The translations under genes and the position numbers were made by a program. A DNA stretch of 64,000 bases from Verrucomicrobiota bacterium JB022 (GTDB lineage Bacteria; Verrucomicrobiota; Verrucomicrobiia; Opitutales; Oceanipulchritudinaceae): contig JAUTCQ010000005.1 in the NCBI GenBank assembly GCA_030673845.1, positions 1 to 64,000 of the forward strand, given 5' to 3'. A model generated the notes under the pieces. The model saw nothing but the letters and a program-made list of their open reading frames with translations. It did not search any database and was not told where the DNA came from. Shown here piece after piece: positions 9,027-17,731 of the stretch. The stretch's first letter is position 1. Each line of letters begins with the position of its first letter.

Positions 9027-9264
9027 ATGCCCGGATGCAAAACCTGGTTAACGCGAATTTCCATTCGGCAAAGTAGTCGCCGACGATGTGGCCTTTATAG
9101 AAGACCCGAATCGCCTTCTCAGTTTCGCAAGCAAGCCCACGGCTCAGAATTTCGACTTGCAGTGCCTTTTGGTGAACCTTTTCCAGAAAGCCGTAACCAA
9201 GTGATCGGTGCACCTCAAAGGCCGCACCGATCACTTCTCGAGTAATGTCTTCGTGCTCCAGCAT
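9025..9264 (-). pseudogene. Truncated GxxExxY protein gene
   Basis: 79 codons matching the N-terminal half of the GxxExxY family (PD-(D/E)XK-like fold, usually ~120-130 aa): ITREVIGAAFEVHRSLGYGFLEKVH, where the name motif reads G-F-L-E-K-V-H with His in place of Tyr. Similarity runs to VGDYFAEW, after which the catalytic half is missing. The frame ends in the symporter's terminator. The gene has probably lost its 3' half by deletion. A copy of the ~32-bp repeat described at 9271 lies immediately upstream, as is common at GxxExxY loci. Confidence 0.7.
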
Positions 9265-9270
9265 CAGAAA

Positions 9271-9302
9271 TCCGCGAAAATCCGCGTTTCATCTGCGGCT
9301 AG
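9271..9302 (-). repeat. GxxExxY-associated 32-bp repeat, copy 1
   Basis: Reads TCCGCGAAAATCCGCGTTTC on the plus strand, then ATCTGCGGCTAG. It matches the two arms of the MITE-like element at 31136-31350 with one mismatch to each over about 31 bp. It lies just upstream of the truncated GxxExxY gene. Confidence 0.8.
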
Positions 9303-9322
9303 AAAACACGTGATCTGAGGCC

Positions 9323-10344
<1,022 letters not shown>

Positions 10345-10351
<7 letters not shown>

Positions 10352-10908
10352 TGGAATGGGAACTATTGTGGGAAACGTATGTTCGAACTTGCCAGAAGTG
10401 GCAAATTGAACCCTCGCACCATGCGATTTTCGTGTCACTTGGCCAGCAAATTCTCTGGCGCGTACGGGATGGGCAGCTAATGGCCACCTACCCCGTCAGC
10501 TTCAGCCGCAAGCCGGTCTCCTGCACCGCCAACTCCGAAGGCACGCCGTGGGGCCTGCACGCGGTGGCGGAAAAGCATGGCGACGGCGCGGCTCCGGGCA
10601 CGGTCTTCATCGGCCGCGTGCCGCAGGGGCTCTACTGGGAGCGCGATGACTACGGGCCCGACCAGCCCGCCTACGTCGCCACCCGCATCCTCTGGCTGAC
10701 GGGCCTGGAGCCGGGCCTGAACCAGGGTGGCAACTGCGACACTTACAAACGCTACGTCTATATTCATGGCACCGTCCACCCCGAGCGTTTCCCGCAGCGC
10801 GACTCCAGCGGCTGCCTCCTGCTGCGCGACGACGACCTGATCGCGCTCTTCGACGCCACGCCGGTGGGCACGCACGTCTTGATCGACCGCTACGGAGTAG
10901 ACGAGTAG
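10345..10908 (+). CDS. L,D-transpeptidase (YkuD) family protein
   Basis: Up to 187 aa. A YkuD domain spans roughly residues 26-187, with the catalytic signature YIHGT followed by SSGCLLL: the His and Cys of the H-x(n)-S-x-G-C motif. Such enzymes form 3-3 cross-links in peptidoglycan or attach proteins to it. There is no obvious signal peptide, which is unusual for a periplasmic enzyme. The start is uncertain: the first ATG (10345) overlaps the asd start codon, and an in-frame TTG at 10366 is possible. Cytoplasmic-looking YkuD proteins are known in several Gram-negative groups. Confidence 0.82.
10389..10404. promoter_or_regulatory. Inverted repeat upstream of asd
   Basis: TTGCCA-GAAG-TGGCAA, a perfect 6-bp inverted repeat 38 bp upstream of the asd start and inside the 5' end of the divergent transpeptidase frame. 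It could be an asd operator or a hairpin in the asd leader. Weak evidence. Confidence 0.3.
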
Positions 10909-10911
10909 CCC

Positions 10912-12072
10912 CTACTCCAGTGCCTCCAGGATGGCCGTGCCGATGCGGTCGGCCAGCAGGCGACCTTCGAGGGTCAGCGCCACCCGCCGGCCCTCCTGCG
11001 TCATCAGGCCTTCCTCGGTCAAGTCGTCGAACAAGGTGCGGAGGGCATCCGGCAGCGGGAGGCCAAAGCGTGACTCGCGCTCGGCCAGGTCTACCCCCTC
11101 GTTCATGCGCAGGCCAAAGACCAGCGCGTCTGCGAGCAGCGACTGCGGGGTCAACGGCACGATCTCCTGCTCCGCCGGTTGGCCGCTTTCGACGCCCTGC
11201 AGCCACTGGTCGATATTCGGGGCATTGGTCCAGCGGCGACCGCCAAATTGGCCGGAGGCCGACGGCCCGTAGGCCAGCCACTCGTGCATCGCCCAGGTGT
11301 TGAGGTTGTGCCGGCAGGCCCGGCCCGGTCGCGCGAAGTTGGAGATCTCGTATTGCGGCAGCCCCTCGCCCTCCAGCACTTCCCAGGCTCGCGTGTAATA
11401 GTCGCTCTCGTCTTCGATGCTCAGCTTGGTCGTCTGGCCCTTCTGCAGCTTCACCCAGAGCGCGGTATCTTCCTCGAAGGTCAGGCAATAGGTGCTGAGG
11501 TGTTGGGGCTCCTGGCGCAAGGCCTCGCGCAAATCGGCTTCCCAGCTATCGAGCGTCTGACCGGGCACGGCGAAGATCAGGTCGAGGTTGAGGTTGTCGA
11601 AACCGGCGGCGCGGATCAGCTCGATCGCGTGGTAGACCTGCTTGGGCGAGTGCGAGCGGCCCAGCCGGTCGAGCAGCACGGGGTCGAAACTCTGCACGCC
11701 CATCGAGATGCGGTTGACGCCCAGCTCGCGCAGCACCTCCAGCTTGTCGGCCTTCACGGTGCTCGGGGCCATCTCGATCGTCCACTCCTGCGGTGGCTGC
11801 GGCAGCGCCGCGAGCATGGCCCGGCCAAGGCGCTCCAGATCCTTCGCGGCCAGCAGGCTAGGTGTGCCCCCTCCCCAGAAAACGGTATCGACGGGGCGAC
11901 TAGGCGGGCGGAGCTGCAATTCGCGCTCGATGCCAGCCAGATAACGGTCCAACTCCTGCCGTTTAGGGGCTTCCTGATAGAAGTTGCAGAAGTCGCACGC
12001 GCGGGCGCAAAACGGCACGTGCAGGTAGAGGCCGAGCGGGCGGCAGAATTCAGCTTTTGCTTGCAGAATCAT
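10912..12072 (-). CDS. hemW: HemW-type radical SAM protein
   Basis: About 386 aa. The radical SAM cluster motif is CARACDFC (CX3CX2C) near residue 22, preceded by LYLHVPF. Downstream are the SAM-binding GGGTPS and SMGVQSFDP, the HemW core DLIFAVPGQT, and the C-terminal HemN_C domain (EYEISNFA-like QYEISNFARPG, then a winged-helix segment RRVALTLEGRLLADRI). HemW relatives bind heme and act in heme delivery rather than as true coproporphyrinogen dehydrogenases. The ATG at 12072 gives the usual start. Only 25 bp separates it from the divergent lipoprotein start, so the promoters must overlap coding DNA. Confidence 0.92.
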   Translation of the reverse strand: MILQAKAEFCRPLGLYLHVPFCARACDFCNFYQEAPKRQELDRYLAGIERELQLRPPSRPVDTVFWGGGTPSLLAAKDLERLGRAMLAALPQPPQEWTIEMAPSTVKADKLEVLRELGVNRISMGVQSFDPVLLDRLGRSHSPKQVYHAIELIRAAGFDNLNLDLIFAVPGQTLDSWEADLREALRQEPQHLSTYCLTFEEDTALWVKLQKGQTTKLSIEDESDYYTRAWEVLEGEGLPQYEISNFARPGRACRHNLNTWAMHEWLAYGPSASGQFGGRRWTNAPNIDQWLQGVESGQPAEQEIVPLTPQSLLADALVFGLRMNEGVDLAERESRFGLPLPDALRTLFDDLTEEGLMTQEGRRVALTLEGRLLADRIGTAILEALE

Positions 12073-12097
12073 TTGTTCATGGGCTAAGTAGCGAATA

Positions 12098-13018
12098 ATG
12101 AAACGCTTTAAAGGCAAAACGTGGGCAGCCCTCGCCGCACTGGCGGCAATCGGCTTTACCCTCAGTGGTTGTAACAACCTCTTCAACAACTACACGCCCA
12201 CGAAAATCCCGCAGAATGCCTCCGGGATTTACACCTTTTCGTTCGCGGCGAAATTCGACTCCACCAACGTGGTCGAAGACTCCGTGCAGGCGCAGATCGT
12301 CATCAATGGCGACACGTATGAGATGTCCCGCCAGCCGGGCAATCCCATGATGTTTACCTATGACTACCGGATGGCCCCGGGCGTCAACAAGGCCAAGTAT
12401 TACTATATTCTGAAATACGATTATATTAATAGCGGCATTCGCAAAACGGCGATTAAGGATAGCTTTAACGAATCGGGCGATCTCTTTTATGCTGACCTGG
12501 CCAACCGCTATGCCATCGAGCTGATCAGCAGCCGCGGCCCCGTCGGTGCCCGCATCGGCCTCACCGGTCGCGGTTTTGCCCCCGGCGATACCGTAGTGGT
12601 GGGCGGCACCGAAACCGACACGACCGTCAATACGCCGCGCGACATCGAATTTACCGTGCCCCCGCTCCAGCCGGGCCAGACCTACCCCGTCACCATCCGC
12701 ACGATGGACGGCGATATGGAGGTCGGCACCTTCCGCGTCGACGCCGCCCAACTGCAAGTGCAGCCCGAAAAGCTGAATCTCTTCACCGGCGAGATCGTAC
12801 TGATGGTGCTCGAAGTCGGCGGCGAGGCCCCTCCCGGCGGCATGCCCGTCTCAGTGATGACGGACATCCCGGACAGCGTGATCATGCCCGAGGTCGTGAT
12901 CCCCGCCGGCGCCCGCAGCGTGAACATCAACGTCGAAGGCGGCAGCCCGGGCCGTGGCATTATCCAGTTCGAAGTCCCCGGCTACAACTCGGTCACCGTG
13001 CCGATCCAGGTCAACTAA
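12098..13018 (+). CDS. Putative surface lipoprotein with IPT/TIG-like domain
   Basis: 306 aa. The signal sequence ends in a lipobox (FTLSGC), so it is probably lipid-anchored. The body is beta-rich. A stretch around residues 150-215 (ARIGLTGRGFAPGDTVVVGG, then FTVPPLQPGQTYPVTI) resembles an IPT/TIG immunoglobulin-like fold. I do not recognise a catalytic motif. It is followed by an intrinsic terminator. Confidence 0.75.
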   Translation: MKRFKGKTWAALAALAAIGFTLSGCNNLFNNYTPTKIPQNASGIYTFSFAAKFDSTNVVEDSVQAQIVINGDTYEMSRQPGNPMMFTYDYRMAPGVNKAKYYYILKYDYINSGIRKTAIKDSFNESGDLFYADLANRYAIELISSRGPVGARIGLTGRGFAPGDTVVVGGTETDTTVNTPRDIEFTVPPLQPGQTYPVTIRTMDGDMEVGTFRVDAAQLQVQPEKLNLFTGEIVLMVLEVGGEAPPGGMPVSVMTDIPDSVIMPEVVIPAGARSVNINVEGGSPGRGIIQFEVPGYNSVTVPIQVN

Positions 13019-13049
13019 GCTGCCTGGCGTTTCATATTTTCCCACGAAA

Positions 13050-13081
13050 GAGCCCGCACCAGAAATGGCTGCGGGCTTTTT
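13050..13081 (+). terminator. Intrinsic terminator after lipoprotein gene
   Basis: Stem AGCCCGCA/TGCGGGCT separated by 11 nt, followed by five T. It closes the lipoprotein transcript. Confidence 0.8.
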
Positions 13082-13094
13082 GATGGCCAGAGCC

Positions 13095-14078
13095 TCAGTA
13101 CGGCCCGCGGATGTGCTGCACGACGCGCTGTTGGTAGAAAGTGGCCAACTGCGCGTGCAAGGTCGGCGAAAGCGGCGGAAGGTGCGAGACGGCCGCATTG
13201 GCCACGACCTGATCCGGTCGCGATGCGCCAGTAATGATCGTCGTGACCGACGGTTGGTCGAGGATCCAGCGTTGAGCGAACTGGGCCATGGTGTAGCCGT
13301 TGGGCACATAGGCCTTCAACTGATCAGCCAGCTCCACCCCTTGCTCGAACGGTAGACCCGCAAAAGTCTCACCCACATTGAAAGCCGCGCCATCTCGGTT
13401 GTAGTGGCGGTGGTCCTGCTCCTCGAACCGGGTATCGTAACGCATCTTGCCGGAGAGCAGCCCGCTGGCCAGCGGCAGGCGCACGATGATCGCGACGCCT
13501 TGCTGGTGCGCCATTTCCAGCACGCGCTCCACCGGCTTTTGACGGAAGATGTTGAAGATGATCTGCAGCGAGGACAGGTCGCGCTGCTTCAGGGCGCTCA
13601 GCGCGTCGTCCATCGACTCGACGCTCGCCCCGAAGGAGCGGATCTTGCCCTCCTCCTTCAGCCTGCGCAGCCACTGGAAGATCTCCCCCTGCTCCACCAC
13701 CTCGTTGGGGATGCAGTGCAACTGGATCAAGTCGAGCGTATCGATCTGCAGCCGCTGCAGCGACTCCTCGACATGTGCACGCACCTTTGCCTCCGTATAC
13801 TGGTCGGGGTAAAGGTCGCCCGTGCGCCCCACTTTGGAGGCGATGAAAAAGCGTTCGCGGCCCAGCTCGTTCAGGACTTTGCCGACGAACTTTTCCGATT
13901 CGCCCGCGCCGTAGACGTCTGCCGTGTCGAAGAAGGTGATCCCCTGCTCCACCGCAGTGCGCAGGATCTGCTCGGCCTGGCGCGGGGCATTCTGGCCGAA
14001 GTCGCCTCCTAGCTGCCAGCAGCCGAGGCCAATTTCAGAAACGGGGGTACCCAGATGATCAAAGATGCGACGTTGCAT
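13095..14078 (-). CDS. Aldo/keto reductase
   Basis: 327 aa. (beta/alpha)8 NADPH-dependent oxidoreductase. The catalytic Tyr is in FFDTADVYGAGESE, the Lys in FIASKVG and the His position in LIQLHC; the C-terminal cofactor segment is IITGASRPDQV. It resembles the AKR group of YghZ/L-glyceraldehyde-3-phosphate reductase-like or general stress enzymes. The substrate is not predictable. The ATG at 14078 starts the barrel (MQRRIFDHLGTPVSEIGLG); the open frame upstream is a shadow. Confidence 0.93.
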   Translation of the reverse strand: MQRRIFDHLGTPVSEIGLGCWQLGGDFGQNAPRQAEQILRTAVEQGITFFDTADVYGAGESEKFVGKVLNELGRERFFIASKVGRTGDLYPDQYTEAKVRAHVEESLQRLQIDTLDLIQLHCIPNEVVEQGEIFQWLRRLKEEGKIRSFGASVESMDDALSALKQRDLSSLQIIFNIFRQKPVERVLEMAHQQGVAIIVRLPLASGLLSGKMRYDTRFEEQDHRHYNRDGAAFNVGETFAGLPFEQGVELADQLKAYVPNGYTMAQFAQRWILDQPSVTTIITGASRPDQVVANAAVSHLPPLSPTLHAQLATFYQQRVVQHIRGPY

Positions 14079-14132
14079 GAGGTATAAGGGAGTTCGGGTA
14101 ACTGCCCACAGCCAAAGGCCTGCAGGGGTAAA

Positions 14133-14654
14133 ATGCAAATCCCGATGCCAATCAAGGCTCTTGCCGGAAACACATTGCGCCCTTACAGTTGCGGCGTGGA
14201 CGAACAAACCCAACAACAGTTGCTGACGGGCGGCCTCTGGATCCTGCTCGCCGTGGTGGCCGTGGTCATCGCCGCCTTTGTCGTGATCCGGGGCAGCCTG
14301 GGCGTAAAAAACGCGCGCGTCTCGCCCTTGCTCGAAACGCGGCTGCGGCAACTGGTGGCAGAGGGCCACAAGATCAAGGCGGTAAAGGAACTGCGCGGCA
14401 GCACCGGCATGAGCCTGCGCGACGCCAAGCGCCATGTCGACCAACTGGCGGCAAGCGAACCGTTGAGCCCGGCTCCCCAACGCTCCGCCGCCGGCGTACA
14501 AATCCCCGCCGACACGCGCGATAAAGCCATCCGCCAGCTTAAGGCGCGCAATAAGATCGGCGCGATCAAGACGGTAAAGGAAGACACCGGACTGGGCCTC
14601 GCCGAAGCCAAAAAACTGGTCGAGCAGATCGAAGCCGAGCTACGTGGCAGTTGA
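14133..14654 (+). CDS. Membrane-anchored protein with two bL12 C-terminal-like domains
   Basis: 173 aa. One transmembrane helix (LLTGGLWILLAVVAVVIAAF, about residues 30-52) is followed by two copies of a bL12 C-terminal-like helix-turn-helix unit: KIKAVKELRGSTGMSLRDAK (about 80-105) and KIGAIKTVKEDTGLGLAEAK (about 140-165). In ribosomal bL12 the same motif (KI-x-VIK-x-VR-x-x-TGLGLKEAK) binds translation factors. A GTG at 14196, just before the helix, is an alternative start. The next gene is ubiE/menG, 39 bp downstream on the same strand. The function is unknown; tethering translation factors or protein-protein binding at the membrane is speculation. Confidence 0.75.
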   Translation: MQIPMPIKALAGNTLRPYSCGVDEQTQQQLLTGGLWILLAVVAVVIAAFVVIRGSLGVKNARVSPLLETRLRQLVAEGHKIKAVKELRGSTGMSLRDAKRHVDQLAASEPLSPAPQRSAAGVQIPADTRDKAIRQLKARNKIGAIKTVKEDTGLGLAEAKKLVEQIEAELRGS

Positions 14655-14693
14655 GCGGCTTGACTTGCGCACCGGGGCCAGCGAAGGTCGTTT

Positions 14694-15395
14694 ATGCCTG
14701 AAGGGAAGGCCGTCCAGTCCATGTTCGCCGGCATTGCCGGGCGCTACGATGTCGCCAACCACCTGCTGAGCTTTGGCGTCGATTACCATTGGCGCAAAGT
14801 GCTGGTCAACCGCGTGGCCGCACGCCGTCCGCAGGACGTGGTCGACCTCGCAACCGGCAGCGGCGACGTCGCCTTTGCGCTCAAGAAGCGCCTGGGTGCC
14901 GACGTGACCGTGCAGGGTCTCGACTTCTGCGAGCCGATGCTCGACGAGGCCCGCCGCAAGCAAAAAGGCGACGCCTTGACCGAAAGCATCCGCTTTGCCT
15001 TTGGCGACTGCCTCAACCTGCCGCTGGCAGACCAGAGCGTCGATGTGATCACGATTTCCTTCGGCCTGCGCAATCTCGAGGACCGCCACCGCGGTCTGCA
15101 GGAGATGCGCCGCGCACTGCGCCCGGGCGGTGCCCTGCTCGTGCTGGAGTTTACCCAACCCGACGCCTGGCTGCGCCCCTTCTACTATGCTTACCTGAAA
15201 GGGGTGCTACCACTGGTCGCCAAAGCCATCACGAGCGACAAGGGGGCCTACGAATACCTCGGCGGCAGCATCGCGAGCTTCCCCGCCCGCCCGGCCCTCG
15301 CCGAAGAGATGCGCGCCGCCGGCTTTGACCACGTCACCTACCGCGGCCTCACCGGCGGCATCGTCGCCCTCCACGAGGCAAGCGTGAAGGGGTAG
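14694..15395 (+). CDS. ubiE: Demethylmenaquinone C-methyltransferase
   Basis: 233 aa. Class I SAM methyltransferase for the last step of menaquinone (MenG) or the C-methylation of ubiquinone. The UbiE signatures are all present: [18 protein letters not shown], the SAM-binding [26 protein letters not shown], and the C-terminal [16 protein letters not shown] / [10 protein letters not shown]. Length is typical. In this phylum menaquinone is the more likely quinone, so MenG activity is expected. Confidence 0.95.
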   Translation: MPEGKAVQSMFAGIAGRYDVANHLLSFGVDYHWRKVLVNRVAARRPQDVVDLATGSGDVAFALKKRLGADVTVQGLDFCEPMLDEARRKQKGDALTESIRFAFGDCLNLPLADQSVDVITISFGLRNLEDRHRGLQEMRRALRPGGALLVLEFTQPDAWLRPFYYAYLKGVLPLVAKAITSDKGAYEYLGGSIASFPARPALAEEMRAAGFDHVTYRGLTGGIVALHEASVKG

Positions 15396-15416
15396 AGGGG
15401 TTACTCGCGCATCAAA

Positions 15417-15812
15417 CTAGCCCAAAATCACCCTTGGAAGCATTAATACCAAGGCGAAGATAACGGCATAAAAAATAGATTCCAGCGAAAATACACCTGA
15501 GAAAATGCACGTGTCAGCGCGTGCTTTTGGCAGACTCATGTCATAGTCGATACTTCCAGCAGGCTTAGTTCTAACACTATTATAAAGATCCTGATAACGT
15601 CGTGCATATGAAGCTGCCTTCATATCGAGTAACCACACCGTCAAAACTCCCACGTAAGCAAGCGGGCCAATTTGATCTGAGTTTGTTCCAGCAAAAGCGA
15701 ACAGGGCAATAACGATACCTAGACATATCTTCTTGAAGCCGTAGGAGCGCAATTCATAAGCTGAAATTTCACTCCGGATGTAGTCGAGATGTTTTTCTTT
15801 CGGATTACTCAT
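15417..15812 (-). CDS. Unrecognised small membrane protein, low GC
   Basis: 131 aa. Two adjacent hydrophobic helices (about residues 29-46 and 49-66) and a C-terminal one (about 108-128), with charged stretches between. No family recognised. The gene is markedly more AT rich than its neighbours and uses A/T-ending codons, which suggests recent transfer. It sits alone, convergent with ubiE and 13 bp downstream of the glycerophosphodiesterase gene. Confidence 0.6.
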   Translation of the reverse strand: MSNPKEKHLDYIRSEISAYELRSYGFKKICLGIVIALFAFAGTNSDQIGPLAYVGVLTVWLLDMKAASYARRYQDLYNSVRTKPAGSIDYDMSLPKARADTCIFSGVFSLESIFYAVIFALVLMLPRVILG

Positions 15813-15825
15813 CGACAGATGTTAT

Positions 15826-16860
15826 CTATCGCAGCCGAACTTCGCCAAGAGGCTGCCCGCCTTTCTTTACCCAATAATTCACCGCGTCGTCGGGGAAGTC
15901 GGTGAAGAGGCCGTCGATGGCGGCGGTGTGAAAGAGCAGCTTGAAGAGGTCGTCTTCGCTGATGCCGTCGGGCAGACTGTCGCGGCGGAGCGTGTAGGGG
16001 TGGATGACGAGGCCCGCGCGATGGGCGTCGGCGGTAAGCGGTAGAGGGCGGTAGGTGCCGTCTTCGTCTGGCGCGATCACTTGGCCGATGGAAGGGCCGA
16101 GACCGTTGGCATAGGTGGCCACCTGTTTCAGCCCATCTGGCGTTTGCATGGCGGCAAAGTCGTCTTGCGGGTCGCCTTCGCTACCGGGGCGGCCGATGAG
16201 TTGCACCAGCGGCAGCTCGCAGCCTGCCTCGCGCAGTTGTTTGAGCGCGCCGGATTCAAAGCACTGGATGTAGCACTTGTCGTCGGCCTGCGCGTAGCCA
16301 TAACGGGCGAGCAGCTCCGCAACGATGGCGGCGATGTCCTGCCCTTCGCGGGTGTGAAAGGTCGGCTGCTTGAGCTCGACGTAGAGGCCCGCATTGCGTC
16401 CGGTCGTGCGGTTGAGGCGTTGGATGAAGTCGATCTCTTCCTCCAGGGTCGGCACCGGCAGGCGGGCCAGGCCGAGACCGAAGCGCTGCGGGAAGACCAG
16501 CTCGCCCGTGCGCTCGCTCTGGCGTTCGTGCGCGTTGAGCTGGCGAACCTCGTCGAGCGTGAAGTCGATCGCGTAATAGTGGCCATCTTCGCGGGCGCGC
16601 CCGGGGAACTTGGCCTCCACGTCGGTCGTGCCGTCGAGGTGGATGTCGTGGAGGATGATGGGCACGCCGTCTTTGGTCAGCACGACGTCCTGCTCCAGGT
16701 AGTCGGCGCCCATGGCGTGGGCGAGGGCTTTGGCCGCCAGAGTGTGCTCGGGCAGGTAGCCACTGGCACCCCGGTGGGCGATGACGATGGGTGATGCTGC
16801 CATAAGTCCGAGCGGCAGCGTAAGCAGCGCCAGCACGGCGCGCGAGAGGTTCTTTTTCAT
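15826..16860 (-). CDS. glpQ: Glycerophosphodiester phosphodiesterase, periplasmic
   Basis: About 344 aa. A Sec signal peptide (LALLTLPLGLMAAS) is followed by the GDPD TIM barrel: IAHRGASGYLPEHT (catalytic His), GADYLEQDVVLTKDG (metal-binding Glu/Asp), ILHDIHLDGTTDV (second catalytic His) and YVELKQP. It hydrolyses glycerophosphodiesters to glycerol-3-phosphate and an alcohol. Length and signal match the periplasmic GlpQ type rather than cytosolic UgpQ. The ATG at 16860 precedes a typical n-region (MKKNLSR). Confidence 0.92.
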   Translation of the reverse strand: MKKNLSRAVLALLTLPLGLMAASPIVIAHRGASGYLPEHTLAAKALAHAMGADYLEQDVVLTKDGVPIILHDIHLDGTTDVEAKFPGRAREDGHYYAIDFTLDEVRQLNAHERQSERTGELVFPQRFGLGLARLPVPTLEEEIDFIQRLNRTTGRNAGLYVELKQPTFHTREGQDIAAIVAELLARYGYAQADDKCYIQCFESGALKQLREAGCELPLVQLIGRPGSEGDPQDDFAAMQTPDGLKQVATYANGLGPSIGQVIAPDEDGTYRPLPLTADAHRAGLVIHPYTLRRDSLPDGISEDDLFKLLFHTAAIDGLFTDFPDDAVNYWVKKGGQPLGEVRLR

Positions 16861-17023
16861 GGCAAGGCGGAGGTTGAGAGCTTCCGTGCCTTCCACTCAA
16901 ACGGCAGGGGCGGAGCGGGCCAGCTTTTTCGCGGTCGATAATGCGTGCTGCTGCCTGTTCTTCGCACCTGATTTCCACGCCAAAGCACTTGCGTAAGTAG
17001 CTTCCTGTGGCACTCTTTTCGCT

Positions 17024-17656
17024 ATGAATCCTTTTCCGCGTTTTGACGACGACGATGACGAGTCTCCCGAAGAGACCCCTGAGAAGCTGGAAAAGCCCAA
17101 GCCGTCGCACCTGAGCGAAGTCATGCAGCGCAAGTTCCTCGAAGAGCGCAAAATCTTCTTCTGGAGCGACGTGAACGACAAGAGCGCCCGTGTGGCCACC
17201 GAGCAGCTCCTCTACCTCGAGGCGATGGACCCGGGCAAGGAGATCACCATCTACCTCAACAGCCCCGGCGGCTCGATCACCGCAGGTATGGCCGTTTACG
17301 ACACGATGAAGCTGATCACCAGCCCGATTTGCGTCGTGGTGGTGGGCCTCGCCGCGTCGATGGGCTCGATTTTCCTCTGCGGCGGCACCAAGGGCCGTCG
17401 CCTGCTCTACCCGCACAGCCGTGTGCTGATCCACCAACCGCTGATCATGGGCACCATGCGCGGCGCGGCGGTGGACATCCACATCCAGGCCCAGGAAATG
17501 GAGAAGATCCGCGAAGAGATGAACCGCATCCTCGCCGAAGCCTCCGGTCAGCCGCTGGAGCGCATCCAGCGCGACACCGACCGCGACTTCTACCTCAATG
17601 CCAAGGAAGCGATCGAATACGGCCTCGCCGACGAGATCGTGACCCAGGCCATCTAA
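17024..17656 (+). CDS. clpP: ATP-dependent Clp protease proteolytic subunit
   Basis: 210 aa. Serine protease that forms the tetradecameric barrel used with ClpX/ClpA. Catalytic Ser112 lies in GLAASMGS and His137 in LIHQP; an Asp follows in the RDTDRD motif. The first ~30 residues (FDDDDDESPEETPEKLEK) form an unusually acidic N-terminal extension that may be a propeptide. No tig or clpX is adjacent, unlike many bacteria. Confidence 0.95.
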   Translation: MNPFPRFDDDDDESPEETPEKLEKPKPSHLSEVMQRKFLEERKIFFWSDVNDKSARVATEQLLYLEAMDPGKEITIYLNSPGGSITAGMAVYDTMKLITSPICVVVVGLAASMGSIFLCGGTKGRRLLYPHSRVLIHQPLIMGTMRGAAVDIHIQAQEMEKIREEMNRILAEASGQPLERIQRDTDRDFYLNAKEAIEYGLADEIVTQAI

Positions 17657-17680
17657 GAGGCGTCACCTCCGCACTTTGCC

Positions 17681-17716
17681 GCCCGGTCCGCGAACCTTTC
17701 GCGACCGGGCTTTTTT
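17681..17716 (+). terminator. Intrinsic terminator after clpP
   Basis: GC-rich stem GCCCGGT-CGCGA/TCGCGACCGGGC with one bulge, followed by six T, 24 bp after the clpP stop. Confidence 0.85.
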
Positions 17717-17731
17717 ACGTCTGGCTGGCTC

